Source: CAYRHJ01 sp964424105
Lineage (GTDB): Bacteria; Planctomycetota; Phycisphaerae; UBA1845
Direction: 5' to 3'
DNA length: 64,000 bases
Assembly: GCA_964424105.1 (NCBI GenBank)
Contig: CAYRHJ010000013.1
Span: 124,001 to 188,000 of the forward strand
Made by a program: the position numbers and the translations under genes. The notes beneath the pieces were generated by a model, which made no database searches, was not told the DNA's origin, and was given only the letters and a program-made list of their open reading frames with translations. This document shows positions 63,859 to 64,000 of this stretch, piece after piece. Every line of letters begins with the position of its first letter. The first letter of the stretch is position 1.

Positions 63859-64000
63859 GGACTAGAGACTAGAAACTAGACACTAGAAACTAGAGAAAGG
63901 CAAACACATGCCTTTTCACAACCTTGACGTGTATCGCAAGGCGTACGAGTTGTCGCTTGCGGTGCATCGCCGTAGCCTTTCCTTTCCGCGATTCGAGCAG
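63859..64000 (+). other. Intervening sequence in 23S helix 45, running off the edge
   Basis: Starts ACTAGAGACTAGAAACTAGA, the same sequence type as the arms of the helix 25 insertion. It interrupts the conserved text after ATGGTACCGAAGCC. It carries a protein gene start at 63908, and its right end lies outside the window. Confidence 0.85.
63908..64000 (+). CDS. 23S rRNA intervening-sequence protein (partial)
   Basis: The first 31 residues read MPFHNLDVYRKAYELSLAVH followed by RRSLSFPRFEQ. This is the start of the four-helix-bundle IVS protein family (pattern F-x-x-L-x-V-W/Y-x-KA). AAAGG lies seven bases upstream of ATG. The protein is encoded inside the rRNA insertion itself, as in Leptospira and other bacteria. 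The rest is beyond the right edge. Its function is unknown. Confidence 0.85.
   Translation, partial: MPFHNLDVYRKAYELSLAVHRRSLSFPRFEQ

Overview
The window looks like a chromosomal segment of a Gram-negative planctomycete, probably from a Phycisphaerae-like or uncultured lineage. The evidence is an outer-membrane BamA, an LPS-type heptosyltransferase, Rhs/YD-repeat proteins carrying a dockerin-like insert, small membrane proteins ending in the zinc ribbon C-x2-C-x-YDLRGN-x-SG-x-CPECG, and a 23S rRNA gene with no 16S gene in the preceding 0.9 kb. Coding density is moderate. Many gaps hold short palindromic repeats.

Layout. 0.3-5.6 kb: a small membrane protein, a redoxin/cytochrome c/copper-monooxygenase fusion and a CgeB-like glycosyltransferase. 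6-11.5 kb: a prkA-yeaH-spoVR stress cluster with two small genes inside it. 11.5-16.6 kb: a cyclodeaminase and a DUF2064 gene (overlapping), bamA and larE. 16.8-21.1 kb: methyltransferase, polysaccharide deacetylase, pdxA, ribE and tRNA-Arg. 21.2-22.8 kb: a small foreign-looking patch with the tail of an Eco29kI-like endonuclease, a DNA methyltransferase and a 55-residue zinc ribbon. 23.3-26.8 kb: HtrA-type protease, heptosyltransferase and a DUF72 protein. 26.9-33.5 kb: an apparent operon with a large envelope protein, ABC ATPase, ABC permease and SppA. 33.5-39.6 kb: ferredoxin, MEMO-like protein, serA, ROK kinase, HEAT/PDZ protein and CAAX-type protease.

39.6-45.1 kb is a graveyard of Rhs fragments around gdhA. 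It contains a zinc-ribbon membrane protein broken by an in-frame stop and a 96-nt insertion that folds as a three-armed cloverleaf. 45.3-49.6 kb: glycosyltransferase, FkbM methyltransferase, a membrane TPR protein and a thioesterase. 50-55.3 kb: acetyltransferase, flagellin with a clear terminator, recO, nadD and rex. 55.7-61.6 kb: a ParA-type ATPase fused to an AMPK-type glycogen-binding domain, a large coiled-coil protein, and a sigma factor with extra N-terminal DNA-binding helices. 62.1-64 kb: a candidate rRNA promoter, a boxA and the 5' part of a 23S rRNA gene interrupted by two related intervening sequences (helices 25 and 45). The second encodes the start of an IVS four-helix-bundle protein.

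The points most worth a second look are the ParA/glycogen-binding fusion, the cloverleaf insertion, the compound hairpin repeats with compensatory changes, the paired 23S intervening sequences, and the unusual sigma factor. All family assignments come from reading the sequence by eye; no database search was run.
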